A stretch of 64,000 nucleotides of DNA from an uncultured Oscillospiraceae bacterium (GTDB taxonomy: Bacteria > Bacillota > Clostridia > Oscillospirales > Oscillospiraceae), in the NCBI GenBank assembly GCA_934597255.1, contig CAKTQV010000001.1:248001-312000 (forward strand), read 5' to 3'. Below the pieces are notes generated by a model. It was given only the letters and a program-made list of their open reading frames with translations, was not told the DNA's origin and searched no databases. The position numbers were made by a program, and so were the translations under genes. Shown in pieces: positions 33,903 through 43,274 of the stretch (the first letter of the stretch is position 1; each line of letters starts with the position of its first letter).

Positions 33903-36779
33903 TCACTTGAGCTCCAGCTCCGGGTAGCGCAGCAGCGCGGCGCGCGTGAATTTGGCCATCTCCGGCGGAAGCTCGCCGTTCGATTCGCCGAGATCGCATT
34001 CAAATTCCCGTCCGCCGAAGCGCACGAGAACGCGCAGGCCGCTGAGCGGCAGAAAGCCCTGATTCGGGCCCTGTTCAAAGCTTTCGCGGTCGGCGAACAT
34101 GGTCCACTTGTCGCGGTACGGCGCGCTCGACCACGGGCAGAAGGTTGCGCAGTTGCCGCACTCGTTGCATTGCCAGTCCAGATGCAGGATCTGGATGCGC
34201 CCGTCGACGACAAGGGAAACATTGGCGCGGTTCGGGCACACGTCCACGCAGTTTTCGCACACCGTGGCGCACTCCAGGCAGCGCTCTGCGGCCGGCCCGC
34301 CGTCGGGGAACACGCCCTTGCGTGCGCGGGCAGTATCCGGGGCGCCCGCGGCGTTCAGCGCGGCGTATTTTTCAAAGTCTGCGCCGGCGATGGCCCTGGC
34401 GGCGCGTGCCGCGCCCGCGATGGCCTGCACGATGGTGGAGGGGCCGGACGCGCCGTCGCCGGCCAGATAGATGTGCGGCGCGGCCATGCCGTCGGCGCCG
34501 ACGATGGCGCGGCCCTTTTCGTCCACGGGGATGCCCAGCGCCTGATACAGCGCCGTGTCCGTCCGTTCGCCGACGGCGGCGATGACGCAGGCGGCGTCGA
34601 TGTATTCGTATTCGCCGGTGGCGACGGGGCTGCGGCGGCCGGAGGCGTCCGGTTCGCCGAGTACCATTTTCTCGCACTTGAGCTTTTTGCCCTCGATGGC
34701 GACGGGGGACAGCAGCGGGCGGAATTCCACGCCGTCGTCCAGCGCCATTTTCAGCTCCTCCTCGTCTGCGGGCATGCTGCGCATGTCGCGGCGATACACG
34801 AGCGTGACCTTTTTCACGCCGGTGCAGCGCTTGGCGGCGCGGGCGGCGTCCATGGCGGTGTTGCCGCCGCCGATCACGGCGACGCTCCGGCCCGGGATGC
34901 ACCAGAGAGGGTGCTTTTTGTAGGCGGACAGGAATTCAAGCACATCGCGCGCCTGGCCGCCCTCCAGCGGGAGAGGGCCGGGGATCCACGCGCCCGTGCA
35001 CACGAGAACGTCGTCAAATCCCGTCAGCTGTTCGGCGGAGCGTATCTCCGTGCCGTAGCGGAATTTTACGCCGAGTCCGGCGCAGAGCATCGCGTCCTTT
35101 TCCACCGTTTCCGTCGAGATGCGGAAGGAGGGGATGACGTGGCGGACGATGCCGCCGGGCTTGAGCGTTTTTTCAAACACGGTCACGCTGCAGCCGCAGC
35201 GCGCCAGGAAATAGGCGCCGGCCAGACCGGCGGGACCGGCTCCGACGACGGCGACCTTCTTTCCGCCGGAGGGCAGATCCGCGCGCGCCAGCCGCGCGAG
35301 AAATTCGCCGTAGGCCCGGCTCGTCGCCTCCAGCTTGCAGCCGCGGATGTCCACGGCGCCGTCGTAGAAGCTGCGGGTGCAGCGGCTCATGCAGGGGTGG
35401 GCGCAGATGGTGCCGGTGATGTTCGGCAGGGGATTGCGCTCGCAGATCAGCTCGAGCGCCTGCAGATATTTGCCCTCGTTCACGAGCCGGATGTAGGCGG
35501 GGATGTCCTGATGGATGGGGCAGCCCTCGCGGCAGGGGGCGAAGAAGCAGTCCATCAGCGGGACCTGCTCGGGTATCTTGCGGCTGGGAACGGGCTTGAT
35601 GGGCTTGCGGTACCAGGGGTCGGTCAGCGCGCCGGCGGCCAGAGCCGTGACGGCGGGGACGGAAACGCCGGCGAAGCGGGCGTAGGGCTCCTGATCCAGA
35701 AGCGACGCGATCTGCTCCATGCGGTTGTAGCCGCCGGGGCGCAGCACATTCGTGGCCATGGTGATGGGCCAGATGCCGGCGCGGAACAGCGCGGCGGCGG
35801 AGTGGACGTCTGCGCCGCCGGAATAGCTGATGCGCAGCGCGCCGTCAAACTCGGCGCTGATGCGCCGGGCCAGCTCGATCGTGAGCGGGAAGAGCGCGCG
35901 GCCGGACATGTACATCTCCTCGCTGGGAAGCTCTCCGGCCCGGACGTCCACAGGGAAGGTGTTCGTGAGCTTGAGACCGAATTCCACGCCCTTCTCGTCG
36001 GCCAGCGCCTGCAGCCGCCGGAACATGGGCACGGCGTCGGCCCACTGAAGATCCTCGAGGAAATGGTGGTCGTCAAAGGCGATGTAGCTGTAGCCGAGCT
36101 CGTCGAGCGTTTTGCGCGCGAAATCGTAGCCGAGCAGCGTGGGGTTGCACTTGATGAAGGTGTTCAGCCCCTTCTCGCCGATGAGATAGTCCGCGATGCG
36201 CTCGATCTCGTCCGGCGGGCAGCCGTGCAGCGTGGAGATGGTGACGGAATCGGACACGCCCGCCGCGCGCAGCCCCTCGATGAACGCGTCGATCTTCTCC
36301 GAGCGGATGCCGTCGAGATTGTAGCCGACGGACATGTTGAACACAAAGCCGTCGGGGCTGCCGAGACCGTATTTTTCGGAGATCACCTTCAGGACCTTCC
36401 ATGCCTTGATGTATTCGTCCATCGCGGCCGGAACGGTCAGCTCCGTGCTCCATTCGCAGTTGTAGCCCTCGTCGTCCGCCTTGATGCACGGGCGGCTGAT
36501 GCACGCGGCCAGCTCCTCGCCGTCCATGATCTGAACGGTTTTCAGCTCAAAAAAGCGGCTGCCGGCGGCGTAGGCCGCAATGATGTTCTGGGCGAGCTGG
36601 GTGTTCGGGCCGGCAGCCGGGCCGAACGGCGTTTCGAGCTGCCCGGTGAAGATGGGCAGACGCTTGCTCCCGGCCTTGTAGATGTGGCTGACGCCGAAGA
36701 TCGTCCCGCGCGTCTCGTACTCGCGGCACACGCGGTACAGAAGCTGCTCGTAGGGTATCCCGGTCATTTTTTCACTCAT
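33903..36779 (-). CDS. ygfK: YgfK-type flavin/FeS oxidoreductase (putative selenate reductase subunit)
   Basis: A 958-residue, several-domain oxidoreductase. Residues 1-420 resemble a dihydroorotate-dehydrogenase-type barrel; a GltD-like module follows with Cys motifs (CFFAPCREGCP, CAHPCMSRCTRSF), the FAD motif VVGAGPAGLAGAYFLARCG and NAD(P)H motif VIGGGNTAMDAARAA; ferredoxin Cys sets lie near the end (CLECATVCENCVDVCP, CNECGNCATFCPW). E. coli YgfK is of similar build. It is annotated as selenate reductase but genetically linked to purine use, probably passing electrons to a purine ring reduction. ATG 36779 overlaps the ssnA stop by 4 bp. Confidence 0.95.
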   Translation of the reverse strand: MSEKMTGIPYEQLLYRVCREYETRGTIFGVSHIYKAGSKRLPIFTGQLETPFGPAAGPNTQLAQNIIAAYAAGSRFFELKTVQIMDGEELAACISRPCIKADDEGYNCEWSTELTVPAAMDEYIKAWKVLKVISEKYGLGSPDGFVFNMSVGYNLDGIRSEKIDAFIEGLRAAGVSDSVTISTLHGCPPDEIERIADYLIGEKGLNTFIKCNPTLLGYDFARKTLDELGYSYIAFDDHHFLEDLQWADAVPMFRRLQALADEKGVEFGLKLTNTFPVDVRAGELPSEEMYMSGRALFPLTIELARRISAEFDGALRISYSGGADVHSAAALFRAGIWPITMATNVLRPGGYNRMEQIASLLDQEPYARFAGVSVPAVTALAAGALTDPWYRKPIKPVPSRKIPEQVPLMDCFFAPCREGCPIHQDIPAYIRLVNEGKYLQALELICERNPLPNITGTICAHPCMSRCTRSFYDGAVDIRGCKLEATSRAYGEFLARLARADLPSGGKKVAVVGAGPAGLAGAYFLARCGCSVTVFEKTLKPGGIVRHVIPSFRISTETVEKDAMLCAGLGVKFRYGTEIRSAEQLTGFDDVLVCTGAWIPGPLPLEGGQARDVLEFLSAYKKHPLWCIPGRSVAVIGGGNTAMDAARAAKRCTGVKKVTLVYRRDMRSMPADEEELKMALDDGVEFRPLLSPVAIEGKKLKCEKMVLGEPDASGRRSPVATGEYEYIDAACVIAAVGERTDTALYQALGIPVDEKGRAIVGADGMAAPHIYLAGDGASGPSTIVQAIAGAARAARAIAGADFEKYAALNAAGAPDTARARKGVFPDGGPAAERCLECATVCENCVDVCPNRANVSLVVDGRIQILHLDWQCNECGNCATFCPWSSAPYRDKWTMFADRESFEQGPNQGFLPLSGLRVLVRFGGREFECDLGESNGELPPEMAKFTRAALLRYPELELK

Positions 36780-38107
36780 GGATTCAGTTCCCCCCAAAGT
36801 CTGCAGGCCGCCTCGTACACGCGGCTGTTCATCTCATGCTCGTCGAAGCCGACGAATTCGCGGTCCTTCATGCGCACCTGCCCGTCGACGACGGTGTGGA
36901 TGCAATTGTGGCCCTGGAAGCCGAAGATCATGTGGCCGTCGGCGTTCTCGTCGGAAAACGGCGTGAAGGGCCGGTAGTCGAAAACGGCGACGTCCGCCGC
37001 CGCGCCCGGGCGGAGCACGCCCAGCGGCTTTTTGAAATAGCGGCCGGCCATTTTCGCGTTGTTTTCAAACAGCATACCCGTCGCCTCGCACCAGCCGACG
37101 TTGGGGCGGCCGGCGTTGTGGCGCTGGATGATAAGCTCGACCTTGAGGCTTTCGAGCATGTCGTGGGTGTAGGCGTCCGTGCCGAGGCCGACCAGAATGC
37201 CTTTCTCGAACATTTTCAGGACCGGCGCGACGCCGACGGCGTTGCCCATGTTCGATTCCGGATTCGTCACGCACATGGTGTTCGTCTGCGCGATCACGTC
37301 CAGCTCGTCGTCCGTCAGATGGATGCAGTGGCCCAGAATGGTCTTTTCGCCCAGAATGCCGTTTTTGGCCAGCCGGTCGATCGGCCGCATGCCGTAGCGG
37401 TTCCAGCTGTCCTCCATGTCGGTGTGGCCCTCGCAGACGTGGATGTGATAGCCGGTGAGCCCGGCGTTCGCCGCGGCCATCTTTTCAAACGTGCGGTCCG
37501 AGATGGTGAACAGCGCGTGGCCGCCGAACATGGCCTTGAGCATATCGTCCTCGTGCTCATGGCACCAGCGGGCAAAATCGGCGTTTTCGCGGATGCCCTC
37601 GTCGCACTTGGCCTCGCCGTCGCGCTCGGAAACCTCGTAGCACAGGCAGGCGCGCACGCCGATCTTCTTCGTCTCCTCGGCGATGGCGAACAGGCTGCCG
37701 GGGATTTCGCCGTAGCTGGCGTGGTGATCGAAGATGGTCGTGACGCCGTTGCGCAGGGATTCCATGGCCGTGATGACGGCGCTGGCGCGCGTGCCCTCAA
37801 GATCGAGATGGCGGTCGATGTTCCACCACATGCCGTCGAGCACCTGGTAGAACGTGTGCGGATCGTAGCCCCGGATGGAAAGACCGCGGGCCAGCCCCGA
37901 GTAGATGTGGGTGTGCGTGTTGATCAGGCCGGGCATGATGACGCCGCCGTGGGCGTCGAGGTACTCCGCGTGCGGGTACTGCGCGCGAAGCTGCGCCGTG
38001 CCGCCGAGCGCGGCGATCGTTTCGCCGTCGCACAAAACGGCGCCGTCGGTCAGATAGGGCATGGATGGGTCCCGCGTGAGGACCTTTCCGTTTCCGATGA
38101 TGAGCAT
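36776..38107 (-). CDS. ssnA: SsnA-type amidohydrolase
   Basis: A 443-residue amidohydrolase-superfamily metal enzyme: N-terminal beta-sandwich (LIIGNGKVLTRDP), HTHIYSGLARG with the HxH pair, a further metal His in HIHVCEGHT and HCIHL, and the metal Asp in LGTDAYTHDM. It is closest to E. coli SsnA and to guanine deaminase/TRZ-ATZ enzymes, so it should open or deaminate a heterocycle. GGAGGT sits 5 bases before ATG 38107. First gene of the ssnA-ygfK-ygeY-ygeW-ridA operon, behind its own promoter. Confidence 0.94.
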   Translation of the reverse strand: MLIIGNGKVLTRDPSMPYLTDGAVLCDGETIAALGGTAQLRAQYPHAEYLDAHGGVIMPGLINTHTHIYSGLARGLSIRGYDPHTFYQVLDGMWWNIDRHLDLEGTRASAVITAMESLRNGVTTIFDHHASYGEIPGSLFAIAEETKKIGVRACLCYEVSERDGEAKCDEGIRENADFARWCHEHEDDMLKAMFGGHALFTISDRTFEKMAAANAGLTGYHIHVCEGHTDMEDSWNRYGMRPIDRLAKNGILGEKTILGHCIHLTDDELDVIAQTNTMCVTNPESNMGNAVGVAPVLKMFEKGILVGLGTDAYTHDMLESLKVELIIQRHNAGRPNVGWCEATGMLFENNAKMAGRYFKKPLGVLRPGAAADVAVFDYRPFTPFSDENADGHMIFGFQGHNCIHTVVDGQVRMKDREFVGFDEHEMNSRVYEAACRLWGELNP

Positions 38108-38192
38108 ATGACACCTCCGCAAAATGAAAATACGCGCGGACGGCGGCCATGCCGCAGCCCGTGCGCAAGGCACTCCTTTTCAGCTTGTTTTC

Positions 38193-38221
38193 AATATACC
38201 ATGGCCGCGGCGAACATTCAA
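38193..38221 (-). promoter_or_regulatory. Promoter of the ssnA operon
   Basis: Minus-strand TTGAAT, 17-bp spacer, TATATT. It leaves a leader of about 80 bases in which I see no purine-riboswitch core. Confidence 0.75.
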
Positions 38222-38250
38222 CAACAGAATATAAATAAATAATAATATTT

Positions 38251-38278
38251 TTGAAATTCCGGCGGTGTATGCTATAAT
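38251..38278 (+). promoter_or_regulatory. Promoter abutting the 92-residue gene
   Basis: TTGAAA, 16-bp spacer, perfect TATAAT. The start codon is only 6 bases after the -10, so the message would begin at or beside the AUG. Confidence 0.7.
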
Positions 38279-38284
38279 GCCGGT

Positions 38285-38563
38285 ATGGAAAACAAAAAGG
38301 GATCGGATGCCGGCCGGCGGCGCTTTTTTGCCATTCTGGCTTCGCCGTCGCTCGCCCTGCATCACACGCACACGACGCCGGCGCTGGAACTGGCTTATCT
38401 GCGGCGCATCGGGCTGACGAAAAGCGAAGCGGACGATTTTCTCGCGCTTATGTGCGAACGCGGCTGTCTGGACGACGGCGCGCGCTCTCTGCTGGAGGGC
38501 GGGGGCGATCCGGCGGCGCAGGCGCGGCGGCTGCTGGCCGGCCGCGGGACAGAGGAAAACTGA
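38285..38563 (+). CDS. Small uncharacterised protein, apparently leaderless mRNA
   Basis: A 92-residue, mostly helical, charged protein with no family that I recognise (RRRFFAILASPSLALHHTHT; LRRIGLTKSEADDFLALM). It has no ribosome site: the ATG is where transcription should start from the strong promoter just upstream. It is divergent from the ssnA operon, which makes a regulatory or accessory role worth testing. A later start or a non-coding RNA cannot be excluded. Confidence 0.5.
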   Translation: MENKKGSDAGRRRFFAILASPSLALHHTHTTPALELAYLRRIGLTKSEADDFLALMCERGCLDDGARSLLEGGGDPAAQARRLLAGRGTEEN

Positions 38564-38644
38564 GCGGGCGGGGAGGGCGCGAAGCCCTTTCCGTCCCAAA
38601 GGCCCGTGTGCGGGCCGCCATGTGGAAAAGGAATACATCGGATC

Positions 38645-40375
38645 ATGAAAAAAGTCATTGCAGTTTTATGTCTGCTCGCGCTGGCGGCGGGACTGAGCGC
38701 CTGCGGAAACAAGGACGGCGGCGATACGCCGGCGGACGGGACGGCGGGGGATTTCTGCGTCGCCGTGGGCGAGGCGCCGGACGGTCTCAATCCCTTCGCC
38801 GCGGAAAGCGGGATATCCGCCGAGCTGTTCCGTCTGGTCTACGACCCGCTGTGGCGCATGAACGAGGAGCATCAGCCGGAAAACTGCCTTGTGGACAGCT
38901 ATGACACGTCCAGCGACGGACTGACCTGGACGATCCGGCTGCGGCAGGACGTGACGTTTTCCGACGGCACGCCGCTGAAGAGCACGGACGTGAAATTCTC
39001 CTGGGAGCTGTTCCGCCAGTACAGCGTGGACGAGGCGCGCCGCTTTGACGGCATCGTTTCCATCAAATGCCCGGACGACTGGACCGTCGTGATCACGACG
39101 AGCTTTGTCAAGGGAGACATGATGTACGGCGAGGTGCCCATCCTGCCGGAGCATATCTGGAGCGCTTACAGCGACGCGCCCGCCTCCATGGACAACCGCG
39201 CCATGATCGGCAGCGGCCCGTTTGTCTACCGGGCGCCGGAGCTCGCCCCCGGCGAGACGCAGCAGGAATGGGCGCTTGAGGCGCGCGCGGATTATTTTGC
39301 CGGCCGCGCAAAGCTGCAGACGCTGCGCTTCCGCTGCTATGAATCGGCGGTCTCGGCGGCCGACGCGCTGGCGGACGGACTGGTGGACGCGTGCATGGAT
39401 CTGACGGACGTGCAGCTTTTCTCGCTGTCGGGCTCCTACGGCGTGGAGAGCTTCGCGGTGCAGGGGCCGGGGCGCGGCTGGTGCGAGCTGATGATGAACA
39501 TGAGCTCCGGCGCGCTGGCGGACAGCGTCGTGCGCGAGGCGATCCTGTACGGGCTGGATCGCGAGCAGATCTTCTCGATGGGCTTCGGGAGCGTGGGCGT
39601 GTACGGCGACGGCTTCATTGAGCCGGGCTCGCCGTTTTATCTCGGCGCGCCGACGCGCTACGGCTTCGATCTGACCAAGTCGGCGGCGCTGCTGGCCTCG
39701 TCGCTGTATCAGGACTACGACGGCGACGACGTTCTGGAGTCGCGCGACAACACCATGCAGCTTTCGTTCACGCTCTATTCCACGGACGACGTGTGGGCCA
39801 CGGCGGCGGCGACGATCTTTGTGCGCGACATGGCGGAGATCGGCATCGAGATCGACTGGACGACGCTTTCGGAGAGCGAGCTGCGCAGCCGGTGCCGCGC
39901 GGACGGCGAGTGGGATCTGTGCCTTCTGCGGCGCAGCGGCAGCTTCGACCCGCAGGACGAGGCGCGGCTGTACGCCGGCGGCGCATCGGAGAGCGGATGG
40001 CAGAGCGAGGAGTACGACGCGCTGTACGCGCAGCTCGTCAACTGCATCGACCCGGTGCAGAAGGCGGAGCTGTGCCGGAGCCTGCAGAACGCGTTCATCG
40101 ACAGCTATCCCGGCGCCGTGCTGGGCTACGGCTCGTCGGTGCAGGCCATCCGGGCCGACCGCTGGACGGGGTATGAGGCGCTGGAGCGCTCGCTTGGCGG
40201 GCTGTTCGGAACGGGGTGCTGCCGGATATACATGGAGCTTGCGCCCGCCGGAAGCGAAACGGAGGAGCCGGCCGCGGAGCAGACGAGCCCGGAGCCGGCC
40301 GTCCCGGACGGGGACGAAACGCCCTCCGGCGCGGAAACGCCGCAGCCGATGGCGACAGCGGTGCCGCTCGGATAA
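38645..40375 (+). CDS. Family 5 extracellular solute-binding lipoprotein
   Basis: A 576-residue SBP_bac_5 (DppA/OppA-type) protein. Signal peptide with lipobox LSAC, typical FRLVYDPLWRMNEEHQPENCL and LTWTIRLRQDVTFSDGTPL, and a Pro/Thr/Glu-rich tail over the last 45 residues (EEPAAEQTSPEPAVPDGDET). It binds peptides, nickel or other small ligands for ABC uptake. No permease or ATPase gene follows; it is an orphan closed by a terminator, so it would have to share a distant transporter. Confidence 0.9.
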   Translation: MKKVIAVLCLLALAAGLSACGNKDGGDTPADGTAGDFCVAVGEAPDGLNPFAAESGISAELFRLVYDPLWRMNEEHQPENCLVDSYDTSSDGLTWTIRLRQDVTFSDGTPLKSTDVKFSWELFRQYSVDEARRFDGIVSIKCPDDWTVVITTSFVKGDMMYGEVPILPEHIWSAYSDAPASMDNRAMIGSGPFVYRAPELAPGETQQEWALEARADYFAGRAKLQTLRFRCYESAVSAADALADGLVDACMDLTDVQLFSLSGSYGVESFAVQGPGRGWCELMMNMSSGALADSVVREAILYGLDREQIFSMGFGSVGVYGDGFIEPGSPFYLGAPTRYGFDLTKSAALLASSLYQDYDGDDVLESRDNTMQLSFTLYSTDDVWATAAATIFVRDMAEIGIEIDWTTLSESELRSRCRADGEWDLCLLRRSGSFDPQDEARLYAGGASESGWQSEEYDALYAQLVNCIDPVQKAELCRSLQNAFIDSYPGAVLGYGSSVQAIRADRWTGYEALERSLGGLFGTGCCRIYMELAPAGSETEEPAAEQTSPEPAVPDGDETPSGAETPQPMATAVPLG

Positions 40376-40386
40376 GTTTACATAAT

Positions 40387-40429
40387 TAAAACGACCGGAG
40401 AAGGACAACATCCTCTCCGGCCGTTTTTT
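40387..40429 (+). terminator. Intrinsic terminator
   Basis: AAAACGACCGGAGAAGGA pairs with TCCTCTCCGGCCGTTTT, ending in TTTTTT. Confidence 0.85.
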
Positions 40430-40463
40430 GGTGGCGGGTTAATTTACATAATATATTTTTATG

Positions 40464-41185
40464 TTACTTTCCCTTCAGCCGCCGGCCGAACTGCCAGACC
40501 GCCAGCGCGAACATCCCGAGCGCCCAGGCGAGCAGCACGGGGATGTCGGTCAGAAGGTTTTCGTAATTTCCGTTCAGAACGGCGCGTCCGGCATCCACGG
40601 CGTACCAGAAGGGGAGGATCTTCGCCGCGACCTCCATCCAGCGGCCGATCAGCGACAGATCGAACCACATGCCGGAAAGCCATGTGGACAGCGTGACGAA
40701 CAGGGAATAGACCGCGCCGATCTGCTTTTGTCCCAGCGACGCGCCGAGCAGCAGGCCGAACCCGATGTAAAACAGCGCCGCCGGAAGCATGGCCGCCAGA
40801 CACAGCGCGAGCTTCGCGCTCCACCCGAGCCCCAGCACGGCCGCCGCGGCCAGAAACAGCGCGATCTGCAGCACCGCCAGCGGCAGCAGGGGAACGGCGT
40901 AGCCCGCGATCAGCTGCGCCGGGCGGATGGGCGCGGCGCAAAGGCGCGCAAAGAAGCTTGATTCACGGTCCGAGGCGATGAGCATCCCGCCGAACATGGA
41001 CACGAACGAAAACGCGAAAATGACGATGCCGGGCGTGAAATTGGAAACGCTGTAAACGGCGGAGGGGATCTTGAACAGGCTGAACATCACCAGCAGCACC
41101 AGCGGGAATACCAGACAGAAAAACAGATTCAGTCCGTCGCGGCTCATCTCGCGCACGCAGCGGCCGGCAAAGGCTTTGAATTTTG

Positions 41186-41189
<4 letters not shown>
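40464..41189 (-). CDS. ABC-2 type permease
   Basis: A 241-residue membrane protein with about six spans, ABC-2 family (NLFFCLVFPLVLLVMFSL at the N-terminus; the SDRESSFFARLCAAPIRPAQ loop; MWFDLSLIGRWMEVAAKILPF). With the preceding ATPase it forms an exporter for drugs, lipids or peptides. The start is GTG 41189, overlapping the ATPase stop by 4 bp with AGGGAG 6 bases upstream; the frame remains open farther upstream but only within the ATPase gene. Confidence 0.85.
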
Positions 41190-41906
<717 letters not shown>

Positions 41907-41920
<14 letters not shown>

Positions 41921-42089
41921 GCGGCGTATACCCTCCTTTTCTGCGCCGCTGGCGGACACATTCCGTCAGCAGAAATTCGATCTGGCCGTTTACGGAACGA
42001 AAATCGTCCTCTGCCCAGCGCGCGAGTTCGTCATACAGCTTCGGCGACAGGCGCAGCAGAAGCTGCTTCTTTTCGCTCTTTTCCGCCAT
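41907..42089 (-). CDS. Ribbon-helix-helix (Arc/CopG-like) DNA-binding protein
   Basis: A 60-residue protein with a KQLLLRLSPKLYDELARWAEDDF core (beta strand, then helix) and a second helix NGQIEFLLTECV, the ribbon-helix-helix fold that binds DNA as a dimer. It lies 3 bases after the SPFH gene and overlaps the ATPase gene. It is a good candidate autoregulator of the operon through the 21-bp palindrome in the promoter (inference). Confidence 0.8.
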
Positions 42090-42092
42090 GCG

Positions 42093-43112
42093 TCAATACA
42101 GGCTGCCGGAGTTGACGACGGGCTGCGCGTCGCGGTTGCCGCACAGGACCACCAGCAGATTGGAGACCATCGCGGCCTTGCGCTCCTCGTCAAGCTGAAC
42201 GACGTTGTTCTCGCCGAGACGCTCGAGCGCCATCTCCACCATGCCGACGGCGCCGTCGACGATCATTTTGCGCGCGTCGATGATGGCGCTGGCCTGCTGG
42301 CGCTGGAGCATGGACGCGGCGATCTCCGGCGCGTAGGCAAGATAGGTGATGCGCGCCTCCAGGATCTCAAGGCCCGCCACATCCACCTTCTGCTGGATCT
42401 CGGCGCGGATGCGGTCGGCCACCTCCTGGCTCGACCCGCGCAGACTGCCCTCGTCGGCAAAGCCGTCGCCCGTCGTGTCCACGTTCGGGGCCACGTCGTA
42501 CGGATAGATGCGGACGATGTTGCGCAGGGCGCTGTCGGTCTGGATGGAGAGGAACTCGACGTAGTTGTCGACGTTGAAAACCGCCTTGGCGGTGTTGACG
42601 ATGCGCCAGATGACCACGATGCCGATCTCGATGGGGTTGCCGAGACAGTCGTTGATCTTCTGCTTGTTGTTGTCGAGCGTCATCACCTTCAGGGAGAGCT
42701 TGCGGTTCGGCAGCTCGGTGTTCACGGTGATCTCGGGCTGGCCGGGCAGCTTGACGCTGCTGGTCGAGCCGGTGGAGGGGCGCGTGCCCGCGGCGGGGTT
42801 GACGGCGGAGCAGAAGGGGTTGACGAAATAGAAGCCCTCGCCCTTGAGCGTTCCGATGTAGCGGCCGAACAGCGTCAGCACCATGGCCTCCTGGGGCTTG
42901 AGGACCTTCAGACCGGGCCAGGGCAGCCAGCCGACGCACAGGTATACGCACGAAACGACCAGCAGGGCCACGCCCGCCGCCTTGTGCCGCTCCATCAGAA
43001 AGCCGGACAGAACGCACAGCCCCGCCGCCGCGAGATAAAGCAGGATGCTGACGATCAGAACGGCCATGCCGTTGCGCTTGCCGGTGAGTATTTTTTCCTC
43101 CGTGTTGTTCAT
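42093..43112 (-). CDS. SPFH/band 7 domain membrane protein
   Basis: A 339-residue protein: two N-terminal membrane spans (MAVLIVSILLYLAAAGLCVL, AAGVALLVVSCVYLCVG), then an SPFH domain (LKPQEAMVLTLFGRYIGTLKGEGFYFVNPF; KINDCLGNPIEIGIVVIWRI) and a C-terminal coiled coil (AEIQQKVDVAGLEILEARITYLAYAPEIA). SPFH proteins form membrane scaffolds. It is first in the operon with a ribbon-helix-helix protein and an ABC-2 exporter. Confidence 0.9.
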   Translation of the reverse strand: MNNTEEKILTGKRNGMAVLIVSILLYLAAAGLCVLSGFLMERHKAAGVALLVVSCVYLCVGWLPWPGLKVLKPQEAMVLTLFGRYIGTLKGEGFYFVNPFCSAVNPAAGTRPSTGSTSSVKLPGQPEITVNTELPNRKLSLKVMTLDNNKQKINDCLGNPIEIGIVVIWRIVNTAKAVFNVDNYVEFLSIQTDSALRNIVRIYPYDVAPNVDTTGDGFADEGSLRGSSQEVADRIRAEIQQKVDVAGLEILEARITYLAYAPEIAASMLQRQQASAIIDARKMIVDGAVGMVEMALERLGENNVVQLDEERKAAMVSNLLVVLCGNRDAQPVVNSGSLY

Positions 43113-43134
43113 ATCGGAGCCTCCTTGTATCTAT

Positions 43135-43155
43135 ATGATATCATAATGATATCAT
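43135..43155. promoter_or_regulatory. 21-bp palindromic operator (two ATGATATCAT units)
   Basis: Two copies of the palindrome ATGATATCAT separated by one base, so that the whole 21 bp is again symmetric. It covers the -10 of the SPFH operon promoter. Tandem short palindromes are the usual target type of ribbon-helix-helix repressors. Confidence 0.7.
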
Positions 43156-43173
43156 CTTTTCGCCGCTTGTCAA
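43146..43173 (-). promoter_or_regulatory. Promoter of the SPFH-RHH-ABC operon
   Basis: Minus-strand TTGACA (43173-43168), 16-bp spacer, TATCAT (43151-43146) lying inside the palindromic operator. Confidence 0.7.
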
Positions 43174-43203
43174 GAGAAAAGCGCCCGGCTGTTCAGGCCG
43201 GCG

Positions 43204-43233
43204 TTGAAAGGGCGGCGTTCGGCATGGTATAAT
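43204..43233 (+). promoter_or_regulatory. Promoter of threonine-aldolase-like gene
   Basis: TTGAAA, 18-bp spacer, TATAAT; GGGAGG lies upstream of ATG 43275. Confidence 0.7.
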
Positions 43234-43274
43234 GGCCCGGCACGGAATAAAGAGCGACAGGGAGGGATTTTGAG

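Noticed and set aside
38108..38192. Purine riboswitch before ssnA
   Set aside because: The leader of about 80 bases shows no conserved purine-riboswitch loops.
33783..38242. Open frames of 1,064 and 468 codons on the plus strand
   Set aside because: Shadows of ygfK and ssnA with biased Ala/Arg/Val composition and no domains.
43135..43155. CRISPR-like short repeats
   Set aside because: The two units are a tandem palindrome in a promoter, and no repeat-spacer array exists anywhere in the window.
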